Counted from the first letter of the stretch, positions 41,233 to 49,870 are shown. The stretch is DNA of 59,330 bases from Staphylococcus sp. GSSP0090 (GCF_013391405.1 NZ_JACBFD010000038.1:1-59330), one strand, 5' to 3'. Program-made: numbers and translations. Notes: a model not told the origin generated them from the sequence alone.

Positions 41233-42048
41233 TTATTTTGCTGGTACAACCGCGCCATCATAATGATCGTTGATGTAATCTTTAATTTCTTTTGATTGTA
41301 ATACATCTACTAAAGCTTTGATTTTTTTATCGTCTTTATGACCTTCTTTGACTGCAATTAAGTTTGCATATGGATTATCTTTCGCTTTTTCTAAGACAAT
41401 AGAGTCATCTTTAGGGCTTAATTTTTGATCAATTGCAAAGTTAGAGTTAATGATGACTGCATCTGCATCTTCATTTTGATAAATTTTCGGTAAATATTCT
41501 GCTGATTGTTTATTGTTAAATTTGATATCTTTTTTGTTTTCTACGATATCATCAAATTTAGCGTCTTCAATTTTGACACCATCTTTAATTTTAATAAGTC
41601 CTGCATCTTGGAAGAATTTTAAGAAACGGCCTTCTTCGGCAGGGTTATTAGACACGTAAACAGTTGCACCTTTAGGTAAATCTTTTAAGCTTTTATATTT
41701 TTTAGAATATACTGCCATAGGTTCTAAATGAACATTACCTGCTGATTCAATTTTATAACCTTTATCTTTTTTCTCAGTATTTAAATAAGGTGTATGTTGG
41801 AAGAAGTTTGCATCAATTTCACCTTTATCTAATAATTTATTAGGTGTTGTATAATCATTGATTGTTTTAATCTTTAAATCATAACCTTTATCTTTTAATA
41901 ATGGTTTCGCTTTTTCAAGAATTTCTGCGTGTGGTGCTGGTGAAGCGCCTACTGTGATTGTCTTATCTTTACCACCGCCACCGTTACCACATGCTGCTAA
42001 AACAAGCGCGAGCACAAGTACCGAAGCTAAACTTAATAACTTTTTCAT
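41233..42048 (-). CDS. metQ: Methionine ABC transporter substrate-binding lipoprotein
   Basis: This NlpA-family lipoprotein of 271 aa is exported and lipidated: the signal peptide ends in LVLALVLAAC with the lipid cysteine at C20. The binding domain has VGASPAPHAEILEKAKPLL near 33-51 and AVYSKKYKSLKDLPKGATVYV near 111-131. Outside the membrane it captures methionine (or methionine peptides) for MetNI. It is the last gene of metNIQ, 23 bp after metI, with AGGGGAG upstream of ATG 42048. Confidence 0.94.
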   Translation of the reverse strand: MKKLLSLASVLVLALVLAACGNGGGGKDKTITVGASPAPHAEILEKAKPLLKDKGYDLKIKTINDYTTPNKLLDKGEIDANFFQHTPYLNTEKKDKGYKIESAGNVHLEPMAVYSKKYKSLKDLPKGATVYVSNNPAEEGRFLKFFQDAGLIKIKDGVKIEDAKFDDIVENKKDIKFNNKQSAEYLPKIYQNEDADAVIINSNFAIDQKLSPKDDSIVLEKAKDNPYANLIAVKEGHKDDKKIKALVDVLQSKEIKDYINDHYDGAVVPAK

Positions 42049-42071
42049 ATAAAAATCTCCCCTTTACGAAC

Positions 42072-42767
42072 TTATCTTTTATCAATTTTATTTGTAGCCC
42101 AGTCACCAATAAATTGAATGATGAACACAATAACAAGTATTAAAATCGTTGAAACGAAAATCACATCGTTTTGATTACGTGTGAAGCCTGTTAAATAAGC
42201 TAAGTTACCTAAACCACCTGCACCAATGACACCTGCAACTGCTGTAGAACCAACTAATGCAATGGCTGTCACCGTTATGCCAGATACTAATGCCGGCATT
42301 GCTTCTGGTAAAAGTACTTTTCTCACTACAGTCCAAGTATTGGCTCCCATTGACCAAGCCGCTTCGATAACACCTTTATCGATCTCTTTAAATGCGATTT
42401 CTACTAATCGTGCATAGAAAGGTGCTGAACTAATGATTAATGCTGGCAACGCACCTGTAGGTCCGCTGATTGTCCCTAATACTAAACTTGTAAAAGGAAT
42501 TAATAATAAAATTAAGATGATAAACGGAATCGCTCTGAATAAGTTCACAATAAATGAAACAATGCTGTAAAATACTCTAGCGACTGGTGACTTACTTTTA
42601 GCTGATAAAAATAGCAAGACACCTAAGATCAATCCTAATATAAACGCAAATACCGTAGAGATAACGGTCATATAAATTGTTTCATATGTTGCAACCCAAA
42701 CTTCTTCCCAGCTAACGTTTGGCATTGTAAACATTTCTCGGAGGATGTCACTAAATGAATTACCCAT
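42072..42767 (-). CDS. metI: Methionine ABC transporter permease
   Basis: This membrane permease of 231 aa has five or six helices and belongs to the BPD_transp_1 family. The ATPase-contact EAA loop is [25 protein letters not shown] near 134-158. It forms the channel for MetQ-delivered methionine. It overlaps metN by 8 bp and precedes metQ, so the three are one operon under the SAM-I riboswitch. Confidence 0.95.
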   Translation of the reverse strand: MGNSFSDILREMFTMPNVSWEEVWVATYETIYMTVISTVFAFILGLILGVLLFLSAKSKSPVARVFYSIVSFIVNLFRAIPFIILILLLIPFTSLVLGTISGPTGALPALIISSAPFYARLVEIAFKEIDKGVIEAAWSMGANTWTVVRKVLLPEAMPALVSGITVTAIALVGSTAVAGVIGAGGLGNLAYLTGFTRNQNDVIFVSTILILVIVFIIQFIGDWATNKIDKR

Positions 42768-43785
42768 GTCTTAACACCTCCACTGACACATGTTGTGCTT
42801 CTAAATCATCTTTAAATTTTTCGAATTTTTCTGAATTTATATCAGTTAATTGTATGACTAAAAATCCAAGTGAACCATCTTTTGTATGTTTGATATTAGC
42901 TTCTAATATATTCACATCTATATTGTGCGTCTTCGTTATGTATGACACCAATGGTTCTGTTGCATTGTTTCCAGTAAAATTCAAACGCACGACGTAATCA
43001 TTTTCATTAAGCGAAACCAAGTCACTAATAGATTCATCGAAATCGTCATTCAAGTCATCTTTTACAAAACGTTTCGTCACATCGTGTTGTGGGTTTTCAA
43101 AGACATTTGAAACTTTACCTTGTTCAATCACTTTACCATTTTCCATTACGGCGACTTCGTCACAAATACGTCTAATGACTTGCATTTCATGAGTAATAAT
43201 AACGATGGTTAAGTTTCGTTCTTCTTTAATTTTCAATAATAACTCTAAAATTTCATCTGTTGTTTGTGGATCTAACGCACTCGTCGCTTCATCACACAAT
43301 AACACAGTCGGTTCGTTAGCTAAGGCTCTCGCAATGCCCACACGTTGTTTTTGACCTCCTGATAATTCTGAAGGATAAGCATCTTCTCTCCCTTTCAATC
43401 CAACCAATTCCACTAACTCTAGCGCGCGTTGCTTTGCTTCTTTTCGTGAAATGCCTGCAATTTCTAAAGGAAAAGTAATATTGTTTAATACAGTACGTGA
43501 CCATAATAAATTGAAATGTTGAAAAATCATACTCACTTTTTGTCGTTTTTTTCTTAAGTCCGATTTAGATAGTTTCCCTATTGTATCACCATCAATAATA
43601 ACGTCTCCTGATGTTGGTTGCTCAAGATAATTTAAAAGTCTTATTAATGTACTTTTTCCCGCACCTGAAAAACCAACAACACCAAAAATTGAGCCTGATT
43701 GAATACTTAAATCAACATGATCTACAGCAAGTACGTCCTGTTTTTTCGTTTTGTACCTTTTGACTATTTGATTTAACTCAATCAT
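42760..43785 (-). CDS. metN: Methionine ABC transporter ATP-binding protein
   Basis: This 341-aa ATPase energises methionine uptake. It has Walker A GFSGAGKS (38-45), Q-loop, signature [15 protein letters not shown] near 138-152, Walker [13 protein letters not shown] and the switch histidine in VIITHEM. The C-terminal NIL domain (about 265-341) binds methionine and inhibits transport when the pool is high. GAGGCAAC precedes ATG 43785. It is the first gene of the operon and follows a complete SAM-I riboswitch. Confidence 0.96.
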   Translation of the reverse strand: MIELNQIVKRYKTKKQDVLAVDHVDLSIQSGSIFGVVGFSGAGKSTLIRLLNYLEQPTSGDVIIDGDTIGKLSKSDLRKKRQKVSMIFQHFNLLWSRTVLNNITFPLEIAGISRKEAKQRALELVELVGLKGREDAYPSELSGGQKQRVGIARALANEPTVLLCDEATSALDPQTTDEILELLLKIKEERNLTIVIITHEMQVIRRICDEVAVMENGKVIEQGKVSNVFENPQHDVTKRFVKDDLNDDFDESISDLVSLNENDYVVRLNFTGNNATEPLVSYITKTHNIDVNILEANIKHTKDGSLGFLVIQLTDINSEKFEKFKDDLEAQHVSVEVLRHG

Positions 43786-43819
43786 TCTGTTGCCTCCTCG
43801 TATGGCTTTGTTTCAATTA

Positions 43820-43983
43820 AATAAAAAATGCTTTCCCTATGTTCATCAAAGAATAGAGAAAGCAACAATCGCTTCTCTCATCTTCTAAAGTTTCTATAGA
43901 ACTTTATGTGAATTGGCACCATTTCTGTTACAGACGGTTGCCGGGCTTCAAAGGGCACATCCCTCCACCTCTCCTGATAAGAG
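43820..43983 (-). promoter_or_regulatory. SAM-I (S-box) riboswitch with terminator, controlling metNIQ
   Basis: The aptamer spans 43983-43875 on the minus strand. P1 is CTCTTATC paired with GATGAGAG. The S-box core AGAGGTGGAGGGA, the GAAGCCCGGCAACC segment and ATGGTGCCAATTC follow in order. The terminator is a stem (43864-43853 with 43840-43829) followed by T6. An antiterminator is possible between AGAGAAGC and GCTTTCTCT. SAM binding should stop transcription. Confidence 0.95.
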
Positions 43984-44005
43984 TTTCGTTATTTAATTAT
44001 TTTTA

Positions 44006-44034
44006 ATCCTACCATCGCGCTAATGATTCGTCAA
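44006..44034 (-). promoter_or_regulatory. Promoter of metNIQ
   Basis: TTGACG (44034-44029) with TAGGAT (44011-44006) after a 17-bp spacer lies just upstream of the SAM-I aptamer, right after the stop of the thioredoxin-like gene. Confidence 0.65.
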
Positions 44035-44037
44035 TCA

Positions 44038-44337
44038 TTATTTTAAATTTTCTAACAAATTAGGCACAGATTGAAATGCATAAATTCTTTTTTGTTCTTC
44101 ACCTTTCGACATCAACATCAATACTGGTACAGACTGTATTTCATGTTCCTGACTAAAATCCGGGTGAAAATTTAAATCTATTTTCGTAATTGGTAATTTC
44201 AATATTTCATTAGCAATATCTAACATTCTTTCTGAAACTTTACATGTACCGCATGTTGGCGTGTAGCCAAATATTAGATATTTTTCTTTATTGATATGTT
44301 CATCTATATTGACGCGTTGTTGATTGCTTACCTTCAT
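44038..44337 (-). CDS. Thioredoxin family protein
   Basis: This 99-aa protein with a thioredoxin fold has the active-site CxxC in GYTPTCGTCKVSERML (residues 24-39) and the cis-proline in IQSVPVLMLM near 68-77. It is a cytoplasmic thiol reductase whose partner is unknown. ATG 44337 overlaps the end of the Toprim gene by 4 bp, so the two are translationally coupled, an arrangement also known in Bacillales (yusE-yusF). Confidence 0.85.
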   Translation of the reverse strand: MKVSNQQRVNIDEHINKEKYLIFGYTPTCGTCKVSERMLDIANEILKLPITKIDLNFHPDFSQEHEIQSVPVLMLMSKGEEQKRIYAFQSVPNLLENLK

Positions 44338-44726
44338 GTTAATAAACTTACCCTCTCGGCTATATAATCTAATTTCGCTTTCGCTACTTTTTCTTCATCC
44401 TTTACGGTAAACCCATGTTTTTCAAGTACTCTGGATAAATATCGTTTAGGACAACGTGCAACTTCACAATACTGCTTATCTATTCTTATATGTCTACTCT
44501 CACTTAAATAGCGTTTAAACCATTTTCGAATTCTTTCACCCTCATCATCAGCATCAACAAGTATATACACCTGTTTATCATATAATGTATCGATCATTTC
44601 ATCAATTTTATCGACACCCATTGTACCATTCGTACAAATGATATCTATCGGTTGATCAATGACTTGTTTTACTCGCTTCTTGTCTGACTTTCCTTCTACA
44701 ATAATTACTTGGTTTAGTATCGCCAT
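44334..44726 (-). CDS. Toprim domain protein (YusF family)
   Basis: This 130-aa protein is essentially one Toprim domain: the catalytic glutamate in VIIVEGKSDKKR and the DxD pair in VYILVDADDEGERIRKW. Small Toprim proteins are related to RNase M5 and primase and may cleave or bind RNA; the function is unknown. The start is ATG 44724-44726, five bases after AAGGTGG; the GTG three codons earlier overlaps that box. It is coupled to the thioredoxin gene. Confidence 0.84.
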   Translation of the reverse strand: MAILNQVIIVEGKSDKKRVKQVIDQPIDIICTNGTMGVDKIDEMIDTLYDKQVYILVDADDEGERIRKWFKRYLSESRHIRIDKQYCEVARCPKRYLSRVLEKHGFTVKDEEKVAKAKLDYIAERVSLLT

Positions 44727-44944
44727 GACATCCACCTTCTAAATGTTGATAGTAAATTACTCTATTTAGTTCTTCACAATACCGAGTGAGCATAAACATT
44801 ATTTACAGTTTTCTAATTTCATCTTATTATGGTTATCCTTTTTTGTCAGCTAAACACGCTTACCTACAGCAAAAGACTATAGATCTATTTACATATTCTT
44901 AATATTTAATCAGCCTGAATTAAATATAGTTAAAATAAGGTAAA

Positions 44945-44978
44945 ATAAAAACTCCAAGATAGTTATATCATGGAGTTC
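44945..44978 (-). terminator. Terminator of gcvH
   Basis: The stem 44950-44956 with 44971-44977 is extended by GATA/TATC. T5 and ATTTTACC follow on the minus strand. Confidence 0.8.
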
Positions 44979-44987
44979 TATGTAATA

Positions 44988-45368
44988 TTATTCACCAATC
45001 ATTTCAGAATATTGTTCTGCTGACATTAATTCGTCTAATTGACTTTCATCACTTAGTTCAACTTTTACCATCCAAGCTTTTTCGTAAGGTGATTCATTTA
45101 CGAATTCTGGACTGTCTTCTAACTCTTCGTTAGATTCTACAACTTTACCAGATACTGGCGCATAAAGTTCTGAAACTGTTTTAACAGATTCAACACTACC
45201 GAACGTGTCGCCTTCATTAATTTCATCATCAACTTCTGGTAATTCAACGAATACGATATCGCCTAGTTCGCCTTGTGCATATTCAGTGATACCAATCGTT
45301 ACTGTGTTTCCTTCTACTTTTACCCATTCATGTTCTTTAGAATATTTTAATTCACTTGGTACTGCCAC
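44988..45368 (-). CDS. gcvH: Glycine cleavage system H protein
   Basis: This 126-aa lipoyl carrier has the lipoylated lysine K63 in [18 protein letters not shown]. It shuttles the aminomethyl group in glycine cleavage. In Firmicutes it is also the first octanoyl/lipoyl acceptor from which LipL moves lipoate to other dehydrogenases, so it is a direct client of LipA at 26 kb. AGGAGGGG precedes ATG 45368. It is a single gene with its own terminator; no glycine riboswitch is visible upstream. Confidence 0.96.
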   Translation of the reverse strand: MAVPSELKYSKEHEWVKVEGNTVTIGITEYAQGELGDIVFVELPEVDDEINEGDTFGSVESVKTVSELYAPVSGKVVESNEELEDSPEFVNESPYEKAWMVKVELSDESQLDELMSAEQYSEMIGE

Positions 45369-45539
45369 GAGAATCCCCTCCTAAATGTTTTTACATATTA
45401 ATGATGCCATATGAATAGCATACAATCAACTATTTAATGGCATATTTAAAATTATTATAATGTTTTCGAGCTAACTGATGAAGCGTTTTCATAGTTTTGT
45501 CAAAATAATTATCTCATATAATTTCAGCGCTATGATTCG

Positions 45540-45896
45540 TTATGACAACCAAGTTGCTTTATATTCGTCTTCTTTAAATCCAACTGTTACTTTGTCACCT
45601 GAAATGGCTAATGGTCTTTTAACCAACATACCATTTGAAGATAATAAATCTAGCTTTTCATCATCAGTTAAATCTTTGAGTTTGTCTTTTAAACCTAATT
45701 CACGATATTTAGCACCGTGTGTATTGAACAGTTTATTAATATCGATATCAGTCATTTCTAATATTTCTTTAAACTCATTTTTAGTTGGTGTATGCTGTAC
45801 GATATCTATGGGTTCAAAACTCACACCGTAATCTTGTAAAAATTTAGCTGCTTTTTTACAAGTTGTACAATTAGGATACTGGTAAAATTTTATCAT
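45540..45896 (-). CDS. ArsC/Spx/MgsR family protein (YusI-like)
   Basis: This 118-aa protein with the ArsC/Spx fold has CxxC in YPNCTTCKKAAKFL (C10, C13) and the RPL motif in LVKRPLAISGDKVTVGFKE near 85-103. It may be a thiol oxidoreductase or redox regulator. It lacks the known Spx C-terminal RNA polymerase features that I could confirm, so the function is open. The start is ATG 45894-45896 (MIKFYQYP), nine bases after AGGAGG; ten extra in-frame residues are rejected. It is divergent from the thioredoxin gene at 46039. Confidence 0.83.
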   Translation of the reverse strand: MIKFYQYPNCTTCKKAAKFLQDYGVSFEPIDIVQHTPTKNEFKEILEMTDIDINKLFNTHGAKYRELGLKDKLKDLTDDEKLDLLSSNGMLVKRPLAISGDKVTVGFKEDEYKATWLS

Positions 45897-46038
45897 GATT
45901 CTGTACCTCCTATAACTAGTTATCACTAATATATCAAATTTAATACAAAAACGCTCTAATTAATAAGCTGATTTTTTTTATAACATGAGTTTGTCCGTTA
46001 TAATGGTATTACTAATATTTAAAAAAGGAGAAAAATCA

Positions 46039-46359
46039 ATGAAACCTATTAATACAAATGATGCTTTTAAAGAAACAATTCAAAGTGATAATCCAGTTAT
46101 TGTTAAATTTGAAGCTGGTTGGTGCCCTGATTGTAAAGCAATGGATATGTGGATTGACCCTATTCAAGAAAAATACAATAATTATGAATGGTTCACAGTA
46201 AACCGCGATGAACTAGAAGATGTTGCAGCAGATAATGACGTTATGGGCATCCCTAGTTTACTTGTATTTAAAAATGGAGAAAAATTAGCACACTTACATT
46301 CAGCTAATGCAAAATCACCTGATCAAGTGGAATCATTTTTAGACGAAACATTTAATTAA
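46039..46359 (+). CDS. Thioredoxin-like protein (YusE/TrxA-like)
   Basis: This 106-aa protein has a thioredoxin fold and active site WCPDCKAMD (residues 22-30) in place of WCGPC. The cis-proline lies in VMGIPSLLVFKNGEK near 71-85. WCPDC suggests a more oxidising or specialised thiol enzyme than thioredoxin. AAAGGAG precedes ATG 46039; the longer upstream frame from 45985 lacks a ribosome binding site. TATAAT at 45999-46004 is the likely -10. Confidence 0.88.
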   Translation: MKPINTNDAFKETIQSDNPVIVKFEAGWCPDCKAMDMWIDPIQEKYNNYEWFTVNRDELEDVAADNDVMGIPSLLVFKNGEKLAHLHSANAKSPDQVESFLDETFN

Positions 46360-46367
46360 TATATAAT

Positions 46368-46420
46368 AAAAAGGAAGGGCTTGGGACATAATTAGATGTC
46401 TCAGGCTCTTCCTTTTTTTG
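46368..46420 (+). terminator. Terminator of the thioredoxin-like gene
   Basis: A long stem (46368-46390 with 46396-46419) with several mismatches contains GGGACAT/ATGTCTC and ends in CTTTTTTTG. Confidence 0.85.
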
Positions 46421-46455
46421 AATGTACATTCAATCGTGCCAATTTTATTTAGTAA

Positions 46456-46995
46456 TTAAAATTTTTCTATTATTTCATTAAAATGACGCTCTCTATGTGG
46501 CAACGCATCTTCTAAATCAGTTAAATATAATAACCCCACTAATTTTTCATCATCTTTAACGCCAAATAGCACCCGTATTTCTGGTGTGAAGATATATGCT
46601 GGAGATTTCCAACACGTACCTATACCTGCCTCGTATAATAGCAACATTAAATTTTGAGCAAATGCACCAAAAGCCATGTGATTTTCTAAGTTCTCTTTTT
46701 GTCTAGGATCTTCTTTAACAATTAAAGCAAGCATGCCCCCTAGATTCGTAGCTACTTCATAATGGTTTTGTTGTTTTTTCTCTAAGTTAGGGAATGCTAT
46801 TTCCGATAATTGTTTACTCATATCCCCTAATCTATCTTTGGCAATATGGACAACTCTCCAAGGCTCTCTCAGACCATGATTAGGTGCATCTGTAGCTTGT
46901 TTGATTGCTTTGTATAAAGCGTTGTCATCTATCGTCATATCTCTTTTGAACTTTTTAACACTTCTACGATTTGCAATTGCTTCTTGCAGTTCCAT
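46456..46995 (-). CDS. Nitroreductase family protein
   Basis: This 179-aa flavoprotein is likely a homodimer. The FMN-binding N-terminal RRSVKKFK (about 9-16), APNHGLREPWRVV near 37-49, GIGTCWKSPAYI near 123-134 and the C-terminal LPHRERHF are typical. It reduces nitro compounds, quinones or related substrates with NAD(P)H, but the natural substrate is unknown. The promoter TTGAAA-17-TATAAT (47060-47032) carries a Fur-like box over the start point. ATG 46995 has GGGCGATATATA before it, a weak ribosome binding site. Confidence 0.9.
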   Translation of the reverse strand: MELQEAIANRRSVKKFKRDMTIDDNALYKAIKQATDAPNHGLREPWRVVHIAKDRLGDMSKQLSEIAFPNLEKKQQNHYEVATNLGGMLALIVKEDPRQKENLENHMAFGAFAQNLMLLLYEAGIGTCWKSPAYIFTPEIRVLFGVKDDEKLVGLLYLTDLEDALPHRERHFNEIIEKF

Positions 46996-47016
46996 TATAT
47001 ATCGCCCTTTCGTTAA

Positions 47017-47031
47017 TGATAACTATTTTCA
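47017..47031. promoter_or_regulatory. Fur-like box at the nitroreductase promoter
   Basis: TGATAAC-T-ATTTTCA matches the Fur 7-1-7 box (TGATAAT-N-ATTATCA) at 12 of 14 positions and continues as AAT on the right. It lies at the expected start point, directly after TATAAT (47037-47032). Confidence 0.5.
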
Positions 47032-47060
47032 ATTATAAGATAGGCGAGATATATTTTCAA
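47032..47060 (-). promoter_or_regulatory. SigA promoter of the nitroreductase gene
   Basis: TTGAAA (47060-47055), a 17-bp spacer and TATAAT (47037-47032) on the minus strand. It sits in the 66-bp gap after aroD. Confidence 0.7.
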
Positions 47061-47061
47061 A

Positions 47062-47781
47062 TTACTCATACATTTTGAGTTGGGCTTTTAATGTTGATAC
47101 ATGTATTTGCCCTGGGGCTTTAGGTGTATCTAGACAACCATATGAAATCGTTCCACCAAATACTCCTTGTGCTGTTCTGGATATCAAACCAATCTTAGAC
47201 ATTGCAATACCTACTACATGCTGTGATACAACATCTGCAGTATCTGACATCGCAGCTAATAGATTGAGTACATCTTGTTTACCGTGTGGCATTACAGCAA
47301 CCTTTATATAATCTGACTCAAGCTGTTGCATTTTATAAAATAAATGCTTTAACGCTTCAAGTTTCGGTGTTTCTTTAAAGTTATGGTGCGACAATATTAC
47401 TTGAATTTGATTTTTATGCGCTAATTCAATCAATGCTTGTAGTTTATTTAGTGGTCTTGTTTGATCAAATTCTACATCTAACATATCTATATGTTGGCAA
47501 TGCGTAATTTCCTTTAAAATTTGTATATAGTCATGCTCCTCCAAATCACCTAAACCACCTTGATTTGAAGTTCTATATGTAACTAATAATTTTTTATTAA
47601 GTTTTAACTCTTTAATCTCTTTAGCAATTTTTTCGATATGAATGTCGTTTAAATTTGGTAATTGATCAATTCTTAATTCAATAATGTCAATCGCATCTTG
47701 AAATTGTATTAAATCGTCTATCGTTGTTTGTGAGAGTTCTTGCTCAGGTGCAATGGTTACAGCAACTTTTACTTCAGTCAT
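47062..47781 (-). CDS. aroD: 3-dehydroquinate dehydratase, type I
   Basis: This 239-aa class I dehydroquinase is the third enzyme of the shikimate pathway and forms 3-dehydroshikimate through a Schiff base. Catalytic residues are visible: E35 and R37 in IIELRID, the histidine of ILSHHNF (H132/H133) and the Schiff-base lysine K160 in SDYIKVAVMPHG. The closing loop GLISRTAQGVFGGTISYG is near 204-221. Length equals that of S. aureus AroD plus one. It has its own RBS (AGAGGG). Confidence 0.95.
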   Translation of the reverse strand: MTEVKVAVTIAPEQELSQTTIDDLIQFQDAIDIIELRIDQLPNLNDIHIEKIAKEIKELKLNKKLLVTYRTSNQGGLGDLEEHDYIQILKEITHCQHIDMLDVEFDQTRPLNKLQALIELAHKNQIQVILSHHNFKETPKLEALKHLFYKMQQLESDYIKVAVMPHGKQDVLNLLAAMSDTADVVSQHVVGIAMSKIGLISRTAQGVFGGTISYGCLDTPKAPGQIHVSTLKAQLKMYE

Positions 47782-47882
47782 TTAAAAACGCCCTCTTTTT
47801 AATAATATTTTCTAATTGTATAACATCATTGAAAAAAATTACAATTAATCTTTATATTCTATTTACGCTGTATCTGAAAATG

Positions 47883-47906
47883 ATTTAAATTTTATTTGTC
47901 GGGTAA
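47883..47906 (+). promoter_or_regulatory. Possible SigB-like promoter of the Ohr-like gene
   Basis: ATTTAA (47883-47888), 12 bp, then GGGTAA (47901-47906). The -10 is good, but the -35 lacks the usual leading G and the spacer is at the short limit. Confidence 0.3.
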
Positions 47907-47940
47907 ACACTAAATATGAAAATTTTAGGAGGTAATAAGT

Positions 47941-48366
47941 ATGGCAGTAAATTATGAAACGAAAGCGACAAATACAGGTGGACGTAATGGTCACGTTCAA
48001 ACTGATGATAAAGCAATTGATGTAGCAATTGTACCACCAGCTCAAGCTGACGCTGAAAAAGGTACAAACCCAGAGCAATTGTTCGCAGCAGGTTACGCTT
48101 CATGCTTTAACGGTGCTTTTGATTTAATCTTAAAACAAAACAAAGTAAGAGGCGCTGAGCCAGAAGTTACTTTAACAGTTCGTTTAGAAGATGATCCAGA
48201 TGCCGAAAGTCCTAAATTAAGTGTTTCTATTGATGCAAAAGTTAAAAATGTATTATCTCAAGAAGAAGCAGAAAAATATTTACAAGATGCACATGAGTTT
48301 TGTCCATATTCAAAAGCAACACGTGGCAATATAGAAGTTGACTTAAATGTAGCAGTAGTAGATTAA
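47941..48366 (+). CDS. Organic hydroperoxide resistance protein (Ohr/OsmC family)
   Basis: This 141-aa peroxidase reduces organic hydroperoxides with two active-site cysteines: C55 in [11 protein letters not shown] and C121 in [13 protein letters not shown]. The catalytic arginine is expected in the N-terminal region. The length and the ATRGN ending are typical of Ohr rather than OsmC. AGGAGG lies upstream of ATG 47941. No OhrR gene lies next to it. A weak SigB-like promoter is noted. Confidence 0.92.
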   Translation: MAVNYETKATNTGGRNGHVQTDDKAIDVAIVPPAQADAEKGTNPEQLFAAGYASCFNGAFDLILKQNKVRGAEPEVTLTVRLEDDPDAESPKLSVSIDAKVKNVLSQEEAEKYLQDAHEFCPYSKATRGNIEVDLNVAVVD

Positions 48367-48381
48367 TATGCATATTTAATT

Positions 48382-48418
48382 CCCCCGAAATTCTAAATTG
48401 AATTTCGGGGGGGTTTTT
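48382..48418 (+). terminator. Terminator of the Ohr-like gene
   Basis: A 12-bp perfect stem (48382-48393 with 48400-48411, 6-nt loop), GC-rich at the base, is followed by TTTTTC. On the minus strand it could also end the 33-aa gene. Confidence 0.88.
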
Positions 48419-48473
48419 CTTTGTTATTCAGTTCTTGCTGCTTGTTCTTGAAGTCTAATGTGTTTAAATAAAG

Positions 48474-48575
48474 TTAATTGTCTTTATGTTGATTATACAA
48501 ACATACAATTAATATTGAAAAAGAAATCAGAATAAGCACGATTAAAGAAACAATAATAATTACTAAAGCCCCCAC
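48474..48575 (-). CDS. 33-aa hydrophobic membrane peptide, unrecognised
   Basis: This ORF of 33 codons starts at GTG (48573-48575), eight bases after a clear GGAGG (on AAGGATGCGGAGGC). The peptide is one long hydrophobic helix (GALVIIIVSLIVLILISFSI and onwards to about residue 26) with a short polar tail YNQHKDN. An extended -10 (TGG-TATAAT, 48613-48621 minus) lies upstream. Shape and size resemble type I toxin peptides or small membrane regulators, but I do not recognise it. No clear antisense RNA promoter was found. Confidence 0.6.
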   Translation of the reverse strand: MGALVIIIVSLIVLILISFSILIVCLYNQHKDN

Positions 48576-48846
48576 AATTTATGCCTCCGCATCCTTTTAT
48601 ATAACTCACTATATTATACCATAATTATCATATTTAATTTCGTTACTTAAAAATTAAATTAAGGAAGACCTTAAACTTTATAAAATTTTATTTTTTTGTA
48701 ACTTGAATTCTAAATTTCTACAGATCTTTACAAAAAATTAAATATAGTATTGCTCAAATAAATTTTTTCCTTTAATATGATATGTAAATTGCTTAACTAC
48801 GGCACTTATACTTTCTATTTTAGTTTTCTGGATAAGGAGGGAATAA

Positions 48847-49383
48847 ATGACTCATATTCGTTATTTAACAATTGAAGATTTTCCTAAATATCACGCCCTA
48901 TTATTACAAGGTATCGATAAAAAACTCGAGGTCATGGCATGGAAAATGCAAAATAAAAAATGTCTTGAAGAAGCAAATATCTCTATGCTGCTATCATCTG
49001 AAGCTACTGACTATAATGTTATTGGCGCATTTGATGGTGACGAATTAATCGGTGCCGTCACGTTAATACACACAAATTTTTATAGTTTATCTCATAAAGC
49101 TACATTAGAAAATATGTGCGTAAAAAGTGAAGATCACAACACAATTGCTAGTATTCCTAACATGTTAATGCGTAAAATATTCGAGATTTGTCATGAAAAA
49201 GAAATTGAAATTTTAATGACTTCTCTTGTTTCAAATAATATCAGTGGCAAAGTATTTTTCAGTAACCTCAATTTTGAAACACTCGTTTTAGAACAACATG
49301 CTAGAAAATATGAAGACTATTACGTGGATGAACATTGGCTCATTTACTACTTCAACAAAAATGATATCGAGCTATTTGACTAG
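48847..49383 (+). CDS. GNAT-family N-acetyltransferase (probable)
   Basis: This 178-aa protein has a GNAT-like fold: HIRYLTIEDFPKYHALL at the start, NVIGAFDGDELIGAVTLIHTN near 58-78 for beta strands 2-4, then an acetyl-CoA-binding region IPNMLMRKIFEICHEKEIEIL near 104-124. The Q/RxxGxG/A motif is degenerate, so the family call is moderate. Acceptor unknown. AAGGAGGG lies upstream of ATG 48847. It is a single gene without clear partners. Confidence 0.65.
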   Translation: MTHIRYLTIEDFPKYHALLLQGIDKKLEVMAWKMQNKKCLEEANISMLLSSEATDYNVIGAFDGDELIGAVTLIHTNFYSLSHKATLENMCVKSEDHNTIASIPNMLMRKIFEICHEKEIEILMTSLVSNNISGKVFFSNLNFETLVLEQHARKYEDYYVDEHWLIYYFNKNDIELFD

Positions 49384-49615
49384 CTCATATTGTTGATACC
49401 TATTAATTAAATAATTGATACATTATTTTAAACACAACGTCTATCATTATGTTGTTGAGTACTTCATTTAAAACTTAAATATGATTTCACCTCTTAATAT
49501 TTTAAAATGACTTGCAATCCGAAGCATAAGCAAATATTATTTTTAAGTAAGTACAAAACATTTTAAATTTTTCTATAATGATATCATTTTTTAATACATG
49601 AGAGGACTGAACACT

Positions 49616-49870
49616 TTGAAATATGCTACAACATTATTGTCACTATTCTTGTCGTTAATTACGCTGGCAACACCTTTACTTGCGATAGGCAAGGTGTTAG
49701 AAGGTAATCTACCTATTCTAGCAGGCGGGTTATTTATCCTAGGAGTCCTATTAATTAATATATACGCTTGTCTACGCGGCGATCGTATTGCCAACATTTT
49801 TGCAATGTGCGTATCTATTTTTTCATTTATACTATTAAGTTATCCACTATGGACATCTTATATTTCTTGA
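49616..49870 (+). CDS. Small integral membrane protein, unrecognised
   Basis: This 84-aa protein has three hydrophobic segments (about 5-25, 32-50, 60-78) and a short positively charged loop CLRGDRIAN between the second and third. The function is unknown. I chose TTG 49616 because GAGAGGA (49600-49606) lies nine bases before it. The ATG at 49598 would sit on that box, only about 12 nt after the presumed start point of a TATAAT at 49574-49579. It is followed by a strong terminator. Confidence 0.65.
   Translation: MKYATTLLSLFLSLITLATPLLAIGKVLEGNLPILAGGLFILGVLLINIYACLRGDRIANIFAMCVSIFSFILLSYPLWTSYIS

Larger units (their letters stand above)
48367..48846. other. Intergenic region with a small membrane-peptide gene
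   Basis: This 480-base stretch holds the ohr terminator (48382-48418), the 33-aa ORF on the minus strand (48474-48575) with its promoter near 48613-48621, and the promoter of the GNAT gene. The bases 48640-48780 are AT-rich and show nothing else. Confidence 0.6.

Noticed and set aside
42825..42837. CodY-box-like ATTTTTCTGAATT within the 3' end of metN
   Set aside because: It is a 12-of-13 match inside coding sequence of an AT-rich genome, and the operon is already explained by the SAM-I riboswitch.
47814..47849. AATTGTA and TACAATT half sites upstream of the Ohr-like gene, suggesting an OhrR operator
   Set aside because: The halves are in the wrong order and 22 bp apart; the OhrR operator needs TACAATT before AATTGTA nearly contiguous.
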